Shown: one piece after another, positions 7,601 to 14,673 of the stretch
How the letters are laid out: each line of letters starts with the position of its first letter
Position numbering within the stretch: the first letter of the stretch is position 1
Assembly: GCA_041653935.1 (NCBI GenBank)
Contig: JBAZEO010000022.1
Span: 1 to 30,238 of the forward strand
Direction: 5' to 3'
Source of the DNA: JAYEHL01 sp041653935
GTDB taxonomy: Bacteria > Chloroflexota > Dehalococcoidia > E44-bin15
DNA: 30,238 bases
Notes under the pieces: model-generated
Database searches by the model: none
What the model saw: only the letters and a program-made list of their open reading frames with translations
Told to the model about the DNA's origin: nothing
Program-made: the position numbers and the translations under genes

Positions 7601-9219
7601 GAGTTCCCATTACTTGCTTCTTTGGACTGCCTGTTCCACCGCAAAAGTGGGTTGTCAGTCTCGTAGGTTGCAGGCTCGACATAAGCCGGACCTGCAACCT
7701 TTACCTTCTCATCCCTAAGCCTTGAAAGAGCGTCAAGCATGTCCTTGTATTGGCTCACCGGGAACTCGTTGTACTCTTCCTGAATGAAGTCATCTACAAG
7801 ATTTCTGAGTTTACCGTTGCAATCGGTGTAGGGAATCTTTTCTGGGAAGATCATTCTCCCCTCCTGAAACAGGGGCTGCAATTTGAGAATCCTCTCGTCC
7901 TTCGAAAGTTTGGTCCCTCCGACTTCCTCGATAGGGAAGTGGAACCCCTCCTCGCGCTTCTTCTCCTCAATGTATTCGATGTCGCCCTGCATGGAATATT
8001 TCTCGTAATAGACCTTGATCACCTTCCACTTTGAAACAAGGTCAAAGAGCTTTCTCTGCTTCTGCTGAAGGTCAAGTCTGTCTCTCACGCAATCTAGTAT
8101 GTAATAATAATTTCTAGGGTCTACCCCCACCACCCACATAACCGTATAGGCTGAACCCTCTTTTTTTGAGCCGGCGGGGTCGGAAAAGATGAAGTTCCGC
8201 GTGTGTGGTCGGGCTGTGGTATTGTTGTAGTACTTAATCCAATTAACGTCGAAAGCCTTTTCATCAGCCTTGATAGGGTCCATAAGCATCTGCGAAGCAA
8301 AGGTCGATGTCCCCATGTTCTTGAACTCTTCCCAGATGTGGTCCTGTGTATAGAGTACTGCCCGTCCATCTCCGAGGGGAGATACATCGTCCTCCGCGCC
8401 CCCAGGCTTTGCCGGAAAAGCTCCGTTATGGGTGCAGGCATATTCCCTGACAGTATAACCTCCACCACGGATGAGCTCGCCATAGAAGTCGCCAAAGTGA
8501 TAACGGGTTCCGATGAAACAGTGCGTTCCGTTTTTTGGGTCGCCGAGAGCATGTGAGAGCTTGACGCATTCTGATACCTTGTTTCGCTGTTCACTGGTTG
8601 ACACCGCCTCCCTTGTCACAACGTCGTCGTAAATACGGCGCGTGAAGTGCTTGCCCGTAGGCATCGAGTCTATAAGTCCTGAAGCCTGTAAAGTTCCACC
8701 GATCTCATTACCGCATTTAAGCTGTAATCCATCGTCGAGGGACCACAACCAACCCTTCGTGTTCATCGGGTTCGACGGGATCACGTCTTCAAACGCTGCC
8801 GCTAGTAAACCGTTGGTTTCAAGTACTGTTTTAATCCGGCGCAGAAAGTCCTTCGCTATCGACTTCGTGTGAGAGAAAATACACCCGCGAATCATGGGGT
8901 CACGGAGAGCATCCTGTATGGTGCCGGCCACGGTGATTATCGAACTTTTATAATGATAGCGACTCCATACGTCGAGCGTTCTGTGCCGACTGTCATTAAC
9001 TTCATTTGCCCTATCTACGAGCCACGGGTGGTTAATATCTCCCCACCCCAAAACGAAGTACATGAGGAAAAACAAGTCGTCCCAACACAGCTTGCGAATC
9101 AACTCAATGGCCTTCTTCCAGTCGTTCTTGTCCCTGAAGACGTTCAGGTCATGGGCTATCTTCTCGTAATTTCTACGGTACTTCGCGCCCTCGACAGGAT
9201 GGAAGATGAATCCGTTCAC
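7585..9219 (-). CDS. terL: Terminase large subunit
   Basis: 544 residues: an N-terminal ATPase and C-terminal RNase H-like nuclease. The Walker A-like segment WSRYHYKSS lies at about residues 85-93 and Walker B IYDD at 196-199. Nuclease acidic residues are probably Asp348 (FSDPAG), Glu407 (YYEKYS) and Asp497 (KDMLDALSR). It cuts and pumps DNA through the portal encoded next. It overlaps the glycosyltransferase gene by 4 bases and the portal gene by up to 16. It is separated from the TerS-like gene by about 3 kb of accessory genes. Confidence 0.92.
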   Translation of the reverse strand: MNGFIFHPVEGAKYRRNYEKIAHDLNVFRDKNDWKKAIELIRKLCWDDLFFLMYFVLGWGDINHPWLVDRANEVNDSRHRTLDVWSRYHYKSSIITVAGTIQDALRDPMIRGCIFSHTKSIAKDFLRRIKTVLETNGLLAAAFEDVIPSNPMNTKGWLWSLDDGLQLKCGNEIGGTLQASGLIDSMPTGKHFTRRIYDDVVTREAVSTSEQRNKVSECVKLSHALGDPKNGTHCFIGTRYHFGDFYGELIRGGGYTVREYACTHNGAFPAKPGGAEDDVSPLGDGRAVLYTQDHIWEEFKNMGTSTFASQMLMDPIKADEKAFDVNWIKYYNNTTARPHTRNFIFSDPAGSKKEGSAYTVMWVVGVDPRNYYYILDCVRDRLDLQQKQRKLFDLVSKWKVIKVYYEKYSMQGDIEYIEEKKREEGFHFPIEEVGGTKLSKDERILKLQPLFQEGRMIFPEKIPYTDCNGKLRNLVDDFIQEEYNEFPVSQYKDMLDALSRLRDEKVKVAGPAYVEPATYETDNPLLRWNRQSKEASNGNSWLNA

Positions 9220-9977
9220 GCCTTGTGGTCCATGAGTATTCTCGAAATGTCGCCCTCGAAAACAAAGCTTCCGAGATGGTCGAGTTTCGCAGTAATATCA
9301 AGATGAATCTTCCCGCCCATCTTCTTCCAGCGGTTGCAAAACCCATAGTCTTCGGACCATCCCACACCGTTCTCATCGTAAAGGTTCTCGAAAAACGTAT
9401 AGGTGAACTCGCGCTCCTTCTCTGAAAGCAAGTGTGAGTAGGTCTGGTACTTCATCTCCGGGTACTGCTTCATCATCTTCTCGAACACGCCGCGCTGAAT
9501 CATCAAAAATCCAGCACCAACGCGCTCGACCTCACATATCCCGTTCACGATATCAAACCTGCCCTCGGGAAACGTGACGGTATAGTCCTCTTTCACGCAC
9601 TTCTTCCTATACCCACCGGCTATGACTTCCTTCTCGGAGAGCATCAATCGTATCACAGACTCAGCCTGAAATCCTATGTCAGCGTCAAGGAACATGAAGT
9701 GCGTATAGTCCTCTCCCCTTCCGAGAAAAGCCGCAACGCATTCGTTCCGCGCGCGGCAGACGTTCGACTCGTTCCTCACGAAATACGTGTAGAACTCCAC
9801 CCCCAAGTGCCAGAACAGGTTCTGCATCTTCAGTAAGCTCGCGGTGTAAACGTCAGTCAGCATTCCACCGTAGCAGGGAGTTGCTAACCATAGCTTCATT
9901 CCCCGCAGCTTCGCCATGTCAGATGGCGGCAACGGCATTCCCTGCGATCTCTTAGACTTGTTCTTGTCTTTACTCAC
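9216..9977 (-). CDS. GT-A fold glycosyltransferase
   Basis: 253 residues from GTG 9977 with GAGGGG upstream. It has LATPCYGGM near residue 31, CRARN near 74, a DxD-type FLDADIGF (Asp98, Asp100), GYRKK, and SEDYGFC before a C-terminal LDHLG. This matches family-2-like phage glycosyltransferases that use nucleotide sugars and a divalent metal. The substrate is unknown: virion proteins, a modified base or host glycans are possible. It overlaps TerL by 4 bases, so it is made with the packaging genes. Confidence 0.8.
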   Translation of the reverse strand: MSKDKNKSKRSQGMPLPPSDMAKLRGMKLWLATPCYGGMLTDVYTASLLKMQNLFWHLGVEFYTYFVRNESNVCRARNECVAAFLGRGEDYTHFMFLDADIGFQAESVIRLMLSEKEVIAGGYRKKCVKEDYTVTFPEGRFDIVNGICEVERVGAGFLMIQRGVFEKMMKQYPEMKYQTYSHLLSEKEREFTYTFFENLYDENGVGWSEDYGFCNRWKKMGGKIHLDITAKLDHLGSFVFEGDISRILMDHKA

Positions 9978-10167
9978 AAATACCCCTCGCTAGACATACA
10001 ATAAAATCGTTTCCAACTATACTCGTGAACACATACAACGGTAGTATCGTATCGATACGGCTAGAAAATTGTTTACGCATATCATAACCAACCGCATCCC
10101 ACGCCTGATCCATATCAAGCAGCGGGTAGTCTCCAAGAGCAAAACACACACGACACTCGCTACTCAC
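9970..10167 (-). CDS. Hypothetical 65-residue protein
   Basis: GTG start at 10167 overlapping the previous gene by 8 bases, and its end overlaps the glycosyltransferase start by 8. It has a CRVC pair near the N-terminus and a hydrophobic C-terminal half. No family is recognised and no clear ribosome site is seen, so translation would depend on coupling. The tight fit between neighbours is the main support. Confidence 0.45.
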   Translation of the reverse strand: MSSECRVCFALGDYPLLDMDQAWDAVGYDMRKQFSSRIDTILPLYVFTSIVGNDFIVCLARGICE

Positions 10168-10357
10168 TCGGTTCTACCTTCCTGTGAACAAACCTGCCCT
10201 CTACCGGCTCGACATATTCGTACGTCAACCCAAGATTATTTTCAATCGAATAAATCCTGTTTACTAGACGGACAGACCATTTGCGATCACACCGTTTCCA
10301 CTCCTCCCACTCTTGAAGAAATTTCTCAAACGACTCTCGCAATTCCTTATCCTTCAT
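10160..10357 (-). CDS. Hypothetical charged helical protein
   Basis: 65 residues, ATG 10357 in a 4-base overlap with the preceding gene. The N-terminal half is a Glu/Lys/Trp-rich amphipathic helix (ESFEKFLQEWEEWKRC) and the C-terminal half includes YEYVEPVEGRFV. No family is recognised. It probably acts as a small accessory or complex-forming protein of the late operon. Confidence 0.5.
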   Translation of the reverse strand: MKDKELRESFEKFLQEWEEWKRCDRKWSVRLVNRIYSIENNLGLTYEYVEPVEGRFVHRKVEPSE

Positions 10358-10704
10358 GACTTTTTCTCTGACACATGTGTTTTAAAAAATAACCTCATGT
10401 CTGAAAGGTGGTCTTGCATTCGGGCTATTTCGTTGTTCGCGTCAGATAATGAAAAACCAAGGTCTTTCATGTTTTTTGATATAAATTCAAGCATAGGTCC
10501 AGCCTGATCTTCTCGCATTTCAGCAAACGACTCGACCATTACACCTTCTGGAACATATTCCAGTGGGATAATCAATCTTTTAGGGACTCCATCGACTGAC
10601 TCGATGGTAACCTTGCCTGCCGCCAACCCTCGTTCGTCGTCATACGCATAGAACTCGTAAACACCGAACATCTGCCAATTACGTCTTACAGCAATTTTTA
10701 TCAT
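10354..10704 (-). CDS. Hypothetical protein
   Basis: 116 residues from ATG 10704, which overlaps the methyltransferase stop as ATGA. The N-terminal half is beta-rich (IKIAVRRNWQMFGVYEFYAY) and the C-terminal half helical with SLSDANNEIARMQDHLSDM, a possible coiled coil. I do not recognise it. Operon position links it to the methyltransferase and glycosyltransferase genes. Confidence 0.55.
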   Translation of the reverse strand: MIKIAVRRNWQMFGVYEFYAYDDERGLAAGKVTIESVDGVPKRLIIPLEYVPEGVMVESFAEMREDQAGPMLEFISKNMKDLGFSLSDANNEIARMQDHLSDMRLFFKTHVSEKKS

Positions 10705-11255
10705 GACTTCCTCACCAACCATGAACTACCCAAAGGCTGCACCCCTGGGAACGACTCTTGAACAGCCCTCGCAACACCGGGCCAGTTTATGTCGTGACCA
10801 CCGAAATATCCACCCTTCACAACCTTCGGCCACCACGCCTTGATATCTGCAAGAACGTCCTCGTACTCGTGACTCGCGTCGATAAACACACCGACAAGGC
10901 TTTCATCCGAGTAAAACTTAGCGGCTTCGACGCTCGGCTGCCTCACCGGAATAATCAGTCCGCGAGAAATATACCCATCAACATTCTCGCAAAACTCGGC
11001 GTAAACGTCGTGCTGCGCCACGTAAAGCTTATGCTCCTCGCTGCCCTCCCACGTATCTACGCAGTGGATTACAAAATTATTAAACGAAAACCTACTTCCA
11101 TGTGTGACCTGGTCCGCAAAATACGCAGCACTCCTACCAAGCCAACTCCCTACCTCAACAAACACGGCATCACGCGATTCAATAAACTCATCCACCACGC
11201 GCGAGTATATATCCTGAAAATCAAACCAGCCCGGTATCTCATACCAATTCTTCAC
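10701..11255 (-). CDS. SAM-dependent methyltransferase, class I
   Basis: 184 residues, GTG start at 11255. Motif I VEVGSWLGRS (about residues 33-42) binds S-adenosylmethionine, HCVDTW near 64-69 is the acidic loop, and FIDASHEYEDVLADIKAWW followed by KGGYFGGHD fits the Methyltransf_24 type. Members methylate sugars or small molecules more often than DNA. Two genes downstream lies a glycosyltransferase, so a joint glycan-modifying role is an attractive inference. It overlaps the preceding gene by 17 bases. Confidence 0.78.
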   Translation of the reverse strand: MKNWYEIPGWFDFQDIYSRVVDEFIESRDAVFVEVGSWLGRSAAYFADQVTHGSRFSFNNFVIHCVDTWEGSEEHKLYVAQHDVYAEFCENVDGYISRGLIIPVRQPSVEAAKFYSDESLVGVFIDASHEYEDVLADIKAWWPKVVKGGYFGGHDINWPGVARAVQESFPGVQPLGSSWLVRKS

Positions 11256-11505
11256 TCTTCACCGTCCACACAGCACTCCTCTTACTACCACCACCCTCGC
11301 CACCGTAACCCACACGAAAATCCCGCGCAAGCGCACCAGCGTCCACAACACCGCCCGACTCAATCCGAACAAACAGCCTCCCCGCGTCACGGTAATGAAC
11401 ACACACCGCGTCAAGTCCACCGCCTACCCGCTCAGACCATAGACGCATAATCAGCTTCACGTCCTCAACCGGGCCAATCACTTCAAGCGGCACAAACACC
11501 ACCAC
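11239..11505 (-). CDS. Hypothetical 88-residue protein
   Basis: GTG start at 11505 with AGGGGG upstream. The N-terminus is Val/Leu-rich strand (VVFVPLEVIGPVEDVKLIMR), followed by an RLFVRIE strand and a Gly-rich stretch. The beta-alpha-beta outline suggests a small folded domain, but I recognise no family. It is translated into the methyltransferase gene by overlap. Confidence 0.5.
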   Translation of the reverse strand: MVVFVPLEVIGPVEDVKLIMRLWSERVGGGLDAVCVHYRDAGRLFVRIESGGVVDAGALARDFRVGYGGEGGGSKRSAVWTVKSEELV

Positions 11506-11516
11506 GGGTTAACCCC

Positions 11517-11741
11517 CTACGGAACAATATCCCACACTACCATCGGGAACAAACGACAAGGCCCATTCTGCCAAGCAGGAATCCGGCGCACCTCGGCCGA
11601 TACCTCAACCAAGTGCTCGTCCGGCGGGTACAAGCGCATCCACTGTAAATAATCAAGAGAACCGGACTCACCAAAACACCATCCACCAGCTCTCAGTTGG
11701 AACTTCGACGCATCCACCCTGCACTCAGGTTCACGATACAT
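11517..11741 (-). CDS. Hypothetical 74-residue protein
   Basis: ATG 11741 preceded by an excellent TTGGAGG. It contains several Trp, Cys and Pro residues (GGWCFGESGS, RIPAWQNGPC) and no membrane segment. It is the first gene after the ~110-base gap following the TerS group. Family unknown. Confidence 0.55.
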   Translation of the reverse strand: MYREPECRVDASKFQLRAGGWCFGESGSLDYLQWMRLYPPDEHLVEVSAEVRRIPAWQNGPCRLFPMVVWDIVP

Positions 11742-11851
11742 AAGACCTCCAAAAAATTTCTGCTGGGATAGTGGGGGATGTCAAGCCCGAACCACCCGGC
11801 CCCATAGGGTAGGGGGGGCGTCTCCCCATCCCTGCCCGACACCGACCGCGC
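11742..11851. other. Non-coding gap in the late operon
   Basis: About 110 bases without a credible gene. It is rich in G/C runs and holds a TTGACA at 11784-11779 on the minus strand. The only matching -10 (AGAAAT) would start RNA inside the next ribosome site, so I do not call a promoter. Confidence 0.4.
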
Positions 11852-11935
11852 TCACCCGCTACGCCTGCCGTCTAGGATCACAGCACAGAGCACCAGGAAG
11901 AACAGCACTACACATGCGTATAGTATAAAGGTCAT
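11852..11935 (-). CDS. 27-residue single-pass membrane microprotein
   Basis: ATG 11935 overlaps the preceding stop as ATGA. The protein is one hydrophobic helix (MTFILYACVVLFFLVLCAVI) followed by a short DGRRSG tail, giving an N-out, positive-in single span. It could be a membrane-targeted regulator or a holin-like peptide. Support is the overlap and clean membrane pattern. Confidence 0.5.
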   Translation of the reverse strand: MTFILYACVVLFFLVLCAVILDGRRSG

Positions 11936-12063
11936 GGGTTATCGGGCCTCTGAATTGTGGCAAGGGTTTGGGCGCGCCTTATATCGTCGACGTGCATCAG
12001 CACGGTCAACTGTGCGAGTGCCACGGTAGCGGCCATGCTCTCGATTGTAGGCTGTGCACTCAT
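11932..12063 (-). CDS. Hypothetical 43-residue protein
   Basis: ATG 12063 in a 4-base overlap with the gene before and followed by a 4-base overlap with the microprotein after. It is an Ala/Leu/Met-rich helix (MAATVALAQLTVLMHVDDI) and ends in IQRPDNP. Function unknown; the chain of overlaps supports translation. Confidence 0.45.
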   Translation of the reverse strand: MSAQPTIESMAATVALAQLTVLMHVDDIRRAQTLATIQRPDNP

Positions 12064-12200
12064 ATCCATACCGCCCTAATAAGGGCATCAATCAAGGCGT
12101 TGTACTCGGCTGCCGTGATGACCTGCCCCGTATCCTCGACCTTAAGGGCCAACACCCTATCGATGGCGTCGAGTCTCATCTGTGCTCTACTGTCCTGCAT
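12060..12200 (-). CDS. Hypothetical 46-residue helical protein
   Basis: ATG 12200 in a TAATG junction with the TerS-like gene, GAGGGG upstream. Sequence is helical (RAQMRLDAIDRVLALKVED, then AEYNALIDALIRAVW) without membrane segment. A small helix-hairpin partner of the terminase subunit would fit, but this is only inferred from position. Confidence 0.45.
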   Translation of the reverse strand: MQDSRAQMRLDAIDRVLALKVEDTGQVITAAEYNALIDALIRAVWI

Positions 12201-12700
12201 TATCGCGCCCCTCCCGGCACCATCATCCGTATGGGAGCGTCGTCTAGGTCGTCTCCTGGGGCATCCTGGGCAGTCTCAGGGGCGTCTATGGTGTACTCCG
12301 CGGGGATGTCTACCTTAATCCGGCCAGTGCTGTCTCTATCGGGGAAGAACTGGAATATGTTTACCGACCTGGGTGCCGGCTGGTCCGCTCCCGTGAGTCT
12401 GGCCATTGAATCGTTGATATCGCGCTGTAGCCGGACTTTGGTCTCGGTCTTTTCGATCTGCTCGCAATCCTTGTATTGCTGCTCGTATCTGGCAATGATT
12501 ATTGGCCGGTACTCTGCAATATCGGGGAGTAATTTGGCGATTGCCTGTTTGGCACGTTTGACGTGTCGTTCTGAGGTGTTTGTAGTGAGCTTATAGGTAG
12601 CTTTGAGGGTATTAACTATGTCTGTTACGCGGTGCCCGGCCACGATCTGCTGTATCGCGTAGGCTTGTATGATGTCTGACTGAGCGCTTTTCCGGGCCAT
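12200..12700 (-). CDS. Terminase small subunit-like protein
   Basis: 166 residues. The N-terminal part (ARKSAQSDIIQAYAIQQIV then AGHRVTDIVNTLKATY) reads as a helix-turn-helix DNA-recognition domain, followed by a long helical oligomerisation stretch (residues of about 45-105) and an acidic, Pro-rich tail. That layout is typical of TerS, which recognises the packaging site. TerL lies about 3 kb downstream on the same strand. The match is structural; an unrelated HTH regulator is possible. Confidence 0.6.
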   Translation of the reverse strand: MARKSAQSDIIQAYAIQQIVAGHRVTDIVNTLKATYKLTTNTSERHVKRAKQAIAKLLPDIAEYRPIIIARYEQQYKDCEQIEKTETKVRLQRDINDSMARLTGADQPAPRSVNIFQFFPDRDSTGRIKVDIPAEYTIDAPETAQDAPGDDLDDAPIRMMVPGGAR

Positions 12701-12705
12701 TTAGT

Positions 12706-12855
12706 CTATTTTGCCCTTTTATTGTCTATTATAGTAGTAGTATATGGCATGATTATCGGCCTATTAAGCACGTATCGCGGCCGGTATCGTGCGTACTGTA
12801 CCCGCGCGGCCAATAGCTTGGTGGTGTCGCTTATGTCGGTATTATAGGGAGTCAT
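12706..12855 (-). CDS. Hypothetical basic 49-residue protein
   Basis: ATG 12855 overlaps the preceding stop as ATGA and the gene ends 5 bases before the TerS-like start. The middle is rich in Arg and Tyr (RVQYARYRPRYVLNRP) and suits nucleic-acid binding. The family is unknown. Confidence 0.45.
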   Translation of the reverse strand: MTPYNTDISDTTKLLAARVQYARYRPRYVLNRPIIMPYTTTIIDNKRAK

Positions 12856-13016
12856 GACCGCACATATACTCCGGAGTCTGTGAGTATGACAAAATGTGGA
12901 CCTATTGGCACAACGCTTCGCACGCTCCCGTCCACCCGGCATAATACGCGGGCGCGGACTATCTGCGGTCGCCGTGTCGCGTCTCTCAATACTGTCTTGT
13001 GCTCTCCGTATGTCAA
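12852..13016 (-). CDS. Hypothetical 54-residue basic protein
   Basis: TTG start at 13016 immediately after the TAA of the zinc-ribbon gene, with GGGGGAG directly upstream. The N-terminal half is Arg-rich and the C-terminal half alternates hydrophobic residues as strands (VVPIGPHFVILTDSGVYV), suggesting a tiny beta barrel. The strong ribosome site and abutting stop and start favour a real gene. Confidence 0.45.
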   Translation of the reverse strand: MTYGEHKTVLRDATRRPQIVRARVLCRVDGSVRSVVPIGPHFVILTDSGVYVRS

Positions 13017-13160
13017 TTACTCCCCCTCCCTCGGCCCGTCGCCCAGATCAGGCTGTGTGTCTACCCTGCCGCACTGAGGGCATACGGATAATATCATCAT
13101 GGGATCATTGCGGCTGTATTGCGGCTCCGGGATAGTCCGGCCACAATTAGGGCATCTCAT
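13017..13160 (-). CDS. 47-residue zinc-ribbon protein
   Basis: ATG 13160 overlaps the preceding stop as ATGA. CPNCGR at residues 3-8 and CPQCGR about 25 residues later form a classic four-cysteine zinc ribbon, followed by an acidic tail. Such proteins bind nucleic acid or act as protein adaptors. Specific role unknown. Confidence 0.6.
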   Translation of the reverse strand: MRCPNCGRTIPEPQYSRNDPMMILSVCPQCGRVDTQPDLGDGPREGE

Positions 13161-13327
13161 GCTATTGGCTCCCCATCTGGCCGGACGAGATGCTCGCACT
13201 CACAGTATGATATCAACTGTAGTATGGCCGCACTCGCTATATTACGGCCCTCACTCATCGGCACATATCGCGCGGAATACCGCATCAACGCATTATAGGC
13301 ATCGGCATCTAGACGTACCCCTCTCAT
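13157..13327 (-). CDS. Small ribbon-helix-helix-like protein
   Basis: 56 residues from ATG 13327 (ATGA overlap). VRLDADAYNALMRYSA at residues 4-19 has the strand-then-helix pattern of ribbon-helix-helix proteins, followed by EGRNIASAAILQLI as the second helix. A DNA-binding regulator of the late operon is plausible; the CEC and His near the C-terminus are unexplained. Confidence 0.45.
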   Translation of the reverse strand: MRGVRLDADAYNALMRYSARYVPMSEGRNIASAAILQLISYCECEHLVRPDGEPIA

Positions 13328-13479
13328 ATTATCGCCCCAATCCCGGCCATGTATAGGAGACCCCACAATACTAATGCGTTGGCAATGTTAGCAATAAGTG
13401 CCGCGCGGTCGCCTCGCCCAATAGACACCCCAATGCCCGCAACCTGTAGGCAGACTAGTACTATTAACCATCCATTCAT
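13324..13479 (-). CDS. 51-residue two-span membrane protein
   Basis: ATG 13479 overlaps the preceding stop as ATGA. Two hydrophobic segments (WLIVLVCLQVAGIGVSI and ALVLWGLLYMAGIGAII) are separated by a GRGDRAA loop. Size and hairpin shape resemble small holins, but it lies at the start of the late operon rather than by the lysis enzyme, so I leave the function open. Confidence 0.55.
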   Translation of the reverse strand: MNGWLIVLVCLQVAGIGVSIGRGDRAALIANIANALVLWGLLYMAGIGAII

Positions 13480-13658
13480 CCGGCCAGCCTCTCCCGTAGT
13501 GATATGATCGATTGCCTTAACTGCTCGGTACTCGCCGCAATCTCCATCACGCGGCTCTGGTGTAGTTCCGGCGCGCGCTCCAGGGTGTCAACCAGGATAT
13601 CCATTATCTCGCTGCATCTCCGCGCGGCCCGGTTCAATCTCTCTTCATATATAGACAT
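13476..13658 (-). CDS. First late-operon gene, small coiled-coil protein
   Basis: 60 residues from ATG 13658, mostly amphipathic helix (ERLNRAARRCSEIMDILVD, EQLRQSIISLRERLAG). The predicted RNA start near 13662 leaves almost no leader and no ribosome site is present, so the message may be leaderless, or a later TTG could be used. An in-frame start at 13700 lies inside the promoter and is rejected. Confidence 0.5.
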   Translation of the reverse strand: MSIYEERLNRAARRCSEIMDILVDTLERAPELHQSRVMEIAASTEQLRQSIISLRERLAG

Positions 13659-13668
13659 AATTAAGCAC

Positions 13669-13697
13669 AAGGTACTAAACATACGTGTATCTGTCAA
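13669..13697 (-). promoter_or_regulatory. Late-operon promoter, TTGACA-N17-TACCTT
   Basis: -35 TTGACA (13697-13692) and -10 TACCTT (13674-13669) on the minus strand, 17-base spacer beginning GATACACGTATGTTTAG. The spacer and -10 resemble the scaffold promoter at 5400-5428. It lies back-to-back with a plus-strand promoter about 60 bases away across A/T tracts, forming a divergent control region. Confidence 0.7.
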
Positions 13698-13758
13698 CAC
13701 TTTTTTTCCGCGTTTTGCACTTTTTTTTCACGCGCGAAGAAATAATTGCAAAAAAAGC

Positions 13759-13787
13759 TTGACTTTATCCGACTATGTAAGTACAGT
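13759..13787 (+). promoter_or_regulatory. Divergent plus-strand promoter, TTGACT-N17-TACAGT
   Basis: -35 TTGACT (13759-13764), 17-base spacer, -10 TACAGT (13782-13787). It is the only clear plus-strand promoter and precedes the only plus-strand gene block. T8 and A7 tracts between the two promoters may bend the DNA. Predicted start near 13794 gives a ~183-base leader. Confidence 0.65.
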
Positions 13788-13830
13788 GTATTTAGTTGTT
13801 GATGATCTTTCGAAACTTCGGGGCGCGAAC

Positions 13831-13896
13831 ATGGTGCTTGCATCATGGCAGCAAGTAGGCCGGTCGGCCGGAAACCGACAGCACGCTGAACGCTAA
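13831..13896 (+). CDS. Possible 21-residue leader peptide
   Basis: An ATG at 13831 with GGGG nearby opens a 21-codon frame (begins MVLASWQQVGRSAGNRQ) inside the leader of the plus-strand block. It lies upstream of a hairpin that can hide the first gene's ribosome site, so translation of it could control that folding. It could equally be chance. Confidence 0.25.
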   Translation: MVLASWQQVGRSAGNRQHAER

Positions 13897-13913
13897 TAAG
13901 CGCCCCTTATAAT

Positions 13914-13967
13914 CTCCACTCTTTCTTCCTGCCCTCCATCAGAGAGGGCAGAATATAAATAGTGGAG
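13914..13967 (+). promoter_or_regulatory. Leader hairpin masking the first ribosome site
   Basis: CTCCACT (13914-13920) pairs with AGTGGAG (13961-13967), and CTGCCCTC (13929-13936) pairs with GAGGGCAG (13944-13951). The outer right arm contains the GGAG that serves the ATG at 13977. Folding would therefore block translation of the first plus-strand gene; opening by protein, RNA or ribosome would allow it. Confidence 0.5.
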
Positions 13968-13976
13968 TGTGACAAA

Positions 13977-14207
13977 ATGAACGACTTCCCGCGCCGAATA
14001 CCAAAAACCAAACATGTACTGATATGTCCTGCGAAAATAGACTCTATGATGACCGGAGTGTCGTATGCAGAAGTTGACTCCAATTATCGCATTACATTAG
14101 TGTACGTAGACGACACGCGCGAGTCACGGGACAGCACTCGACCGGAAGTATTATCAATGGATGGTTTTTTACCGCTTGTGAGCTTTGTACAAGCAGGTCG
14201 AGTTTAA
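13977..14207 (+). CDS. Hypothetical protein, first plus-strand gene
   Basis: 76 residues from ATG 13977 with GTGGAG 9 bases upstream; a slightly longer frame starts inside the leader hairpin. It begins MNDFPRRIPKTKHVLICPAK and has beta-strand character (YRITLVYVDD), no membrane segment. Its TAA stop lies inside the inverted repeat at 14203-14251. Family not recognised. Confidence 0.55.
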   Translation: MNDFPRRIPKTKHVLICPAKIDSMMTGVSYAEVDSNYRITLVYVDDTRESRDSTRPEVLSMDGFLPLVSFVQAGRV

Positions 14208-14251
14208 CGCCTTATGCCCGGTCATACTATGGCCGGTCATAAGCCGTTAAA
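14203..14251 (+). repeat. Large imperfect inverted repeat at the first gene's stop
   Basis: Two 22-base arms (14203-14224 and 14230-14251) pair at 19 of 22 positions around a TACTA loop; conserved blocks are TTTAACG, CTTATG and CCGG with their complements. The TAA stop of the upstream gene sits in the left arm. No T run follows on the plus strand, so it is not a standard terminator. A related structure follows the gene at 14422-14673. Confidence 0.7.
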
Positions 14252-14269
14252 AAAATAGAGAGGTGCATC

Positions 14270-14419
14270 ATGAGTAAAAAACAGAAGGGCTTTGTGGAGT
14301 ACGTCAAGGCGCAATACGCAAAACGCGGCATCATCATCGACCACGTGAAGGTGTTCGGCCGGACGATCTGTTTGTACGCCGCCGGTGAGATTGTTTACTC
14401 TATTGAGAGGAGGGCATAA
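14270..14419 (+). CDS. Hypothetical 49-residue protein
   Basis: ATG 14270 with AGAGGTG upstream; stop 14417-14419 is two bases before the next start. A Lys-rich N-terminal helix is followed by strands (IIIDHVKVFGRTICLYAAG). The 3' end carries the GAGAGGAGG ribosome site for the next gene, so both are translated as a pair. Function unknown. Confidence 0.6.
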   Translation: MSKKQKGFVEYVKAQYAKRGIIIDHVKVFGRTICLYAAGEIVYSIERRA

Positions 14420-14421
14420 TA

Positions 14422-14673
14422 ATGACAACAATCTCAACACGCAAAAGCCGATACGGGCACCGAGCGGTAATAGAAGAAATATCACTTCAGCATAATGCCG
14501 TTGTCCGCTTAGACTGGGATAGCCCGAACAGAATCACCCGCGAAGACGCACTCAAGGACGGGATCGAATACTTGAAAAACGCTGTTCCGGGCGCTATATT
14601 TAGGCAGTATCCGAAGCGATACCGAGGCAAGATTGTTGATCCCGGTTTTATCGCCGTTACGATGCCCGCTTAA
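14422..14673 (+). CDS. Hypothetical 83-residue protein
   Basis: ATG 14422 with AGGAGG upstream. It contains NAVVRLDWDSPNRITREDAL and ends PGFIAVTMPA; no metal or membrane motifs. The TAA stop forms part of the inverted repeat at 14670-14717. It resembles small proteins from mobile cassettes only in general character; I do not recognise it. Confidence 0.6.
   Translation: MTTISTRKSRYGHRAVIEEISLQHNAVVRLDWDSPNRITREDALKDGIEYLKNAVPGAIFRQYPKRYRGKIVDPGFIAVTMPA

Noticed and set aside
10758..11450. A 230-codon open frame on the plus strand
   Set aside because: It lies opposite the methyltransferase and the preceding gene, has no ribosome site, and reads as low-complexity basic sequence.
11756..11784. 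TTGACA with AGAAAT as a promoter
   Set aside because: RNA would start within the ribosome site of the gene at 11741, and the -10 box is poor.
12054..12596. A 180-codon open frame on the plus strand
   Set aside because: It is antisense to the TerS-like gene and has no ribosome site or family pattern.
14237..14485. A minus-strand membrane-like frame in the plus block
   Set aside because: Antisense to two well-supported plus genes and without a ribosome site.
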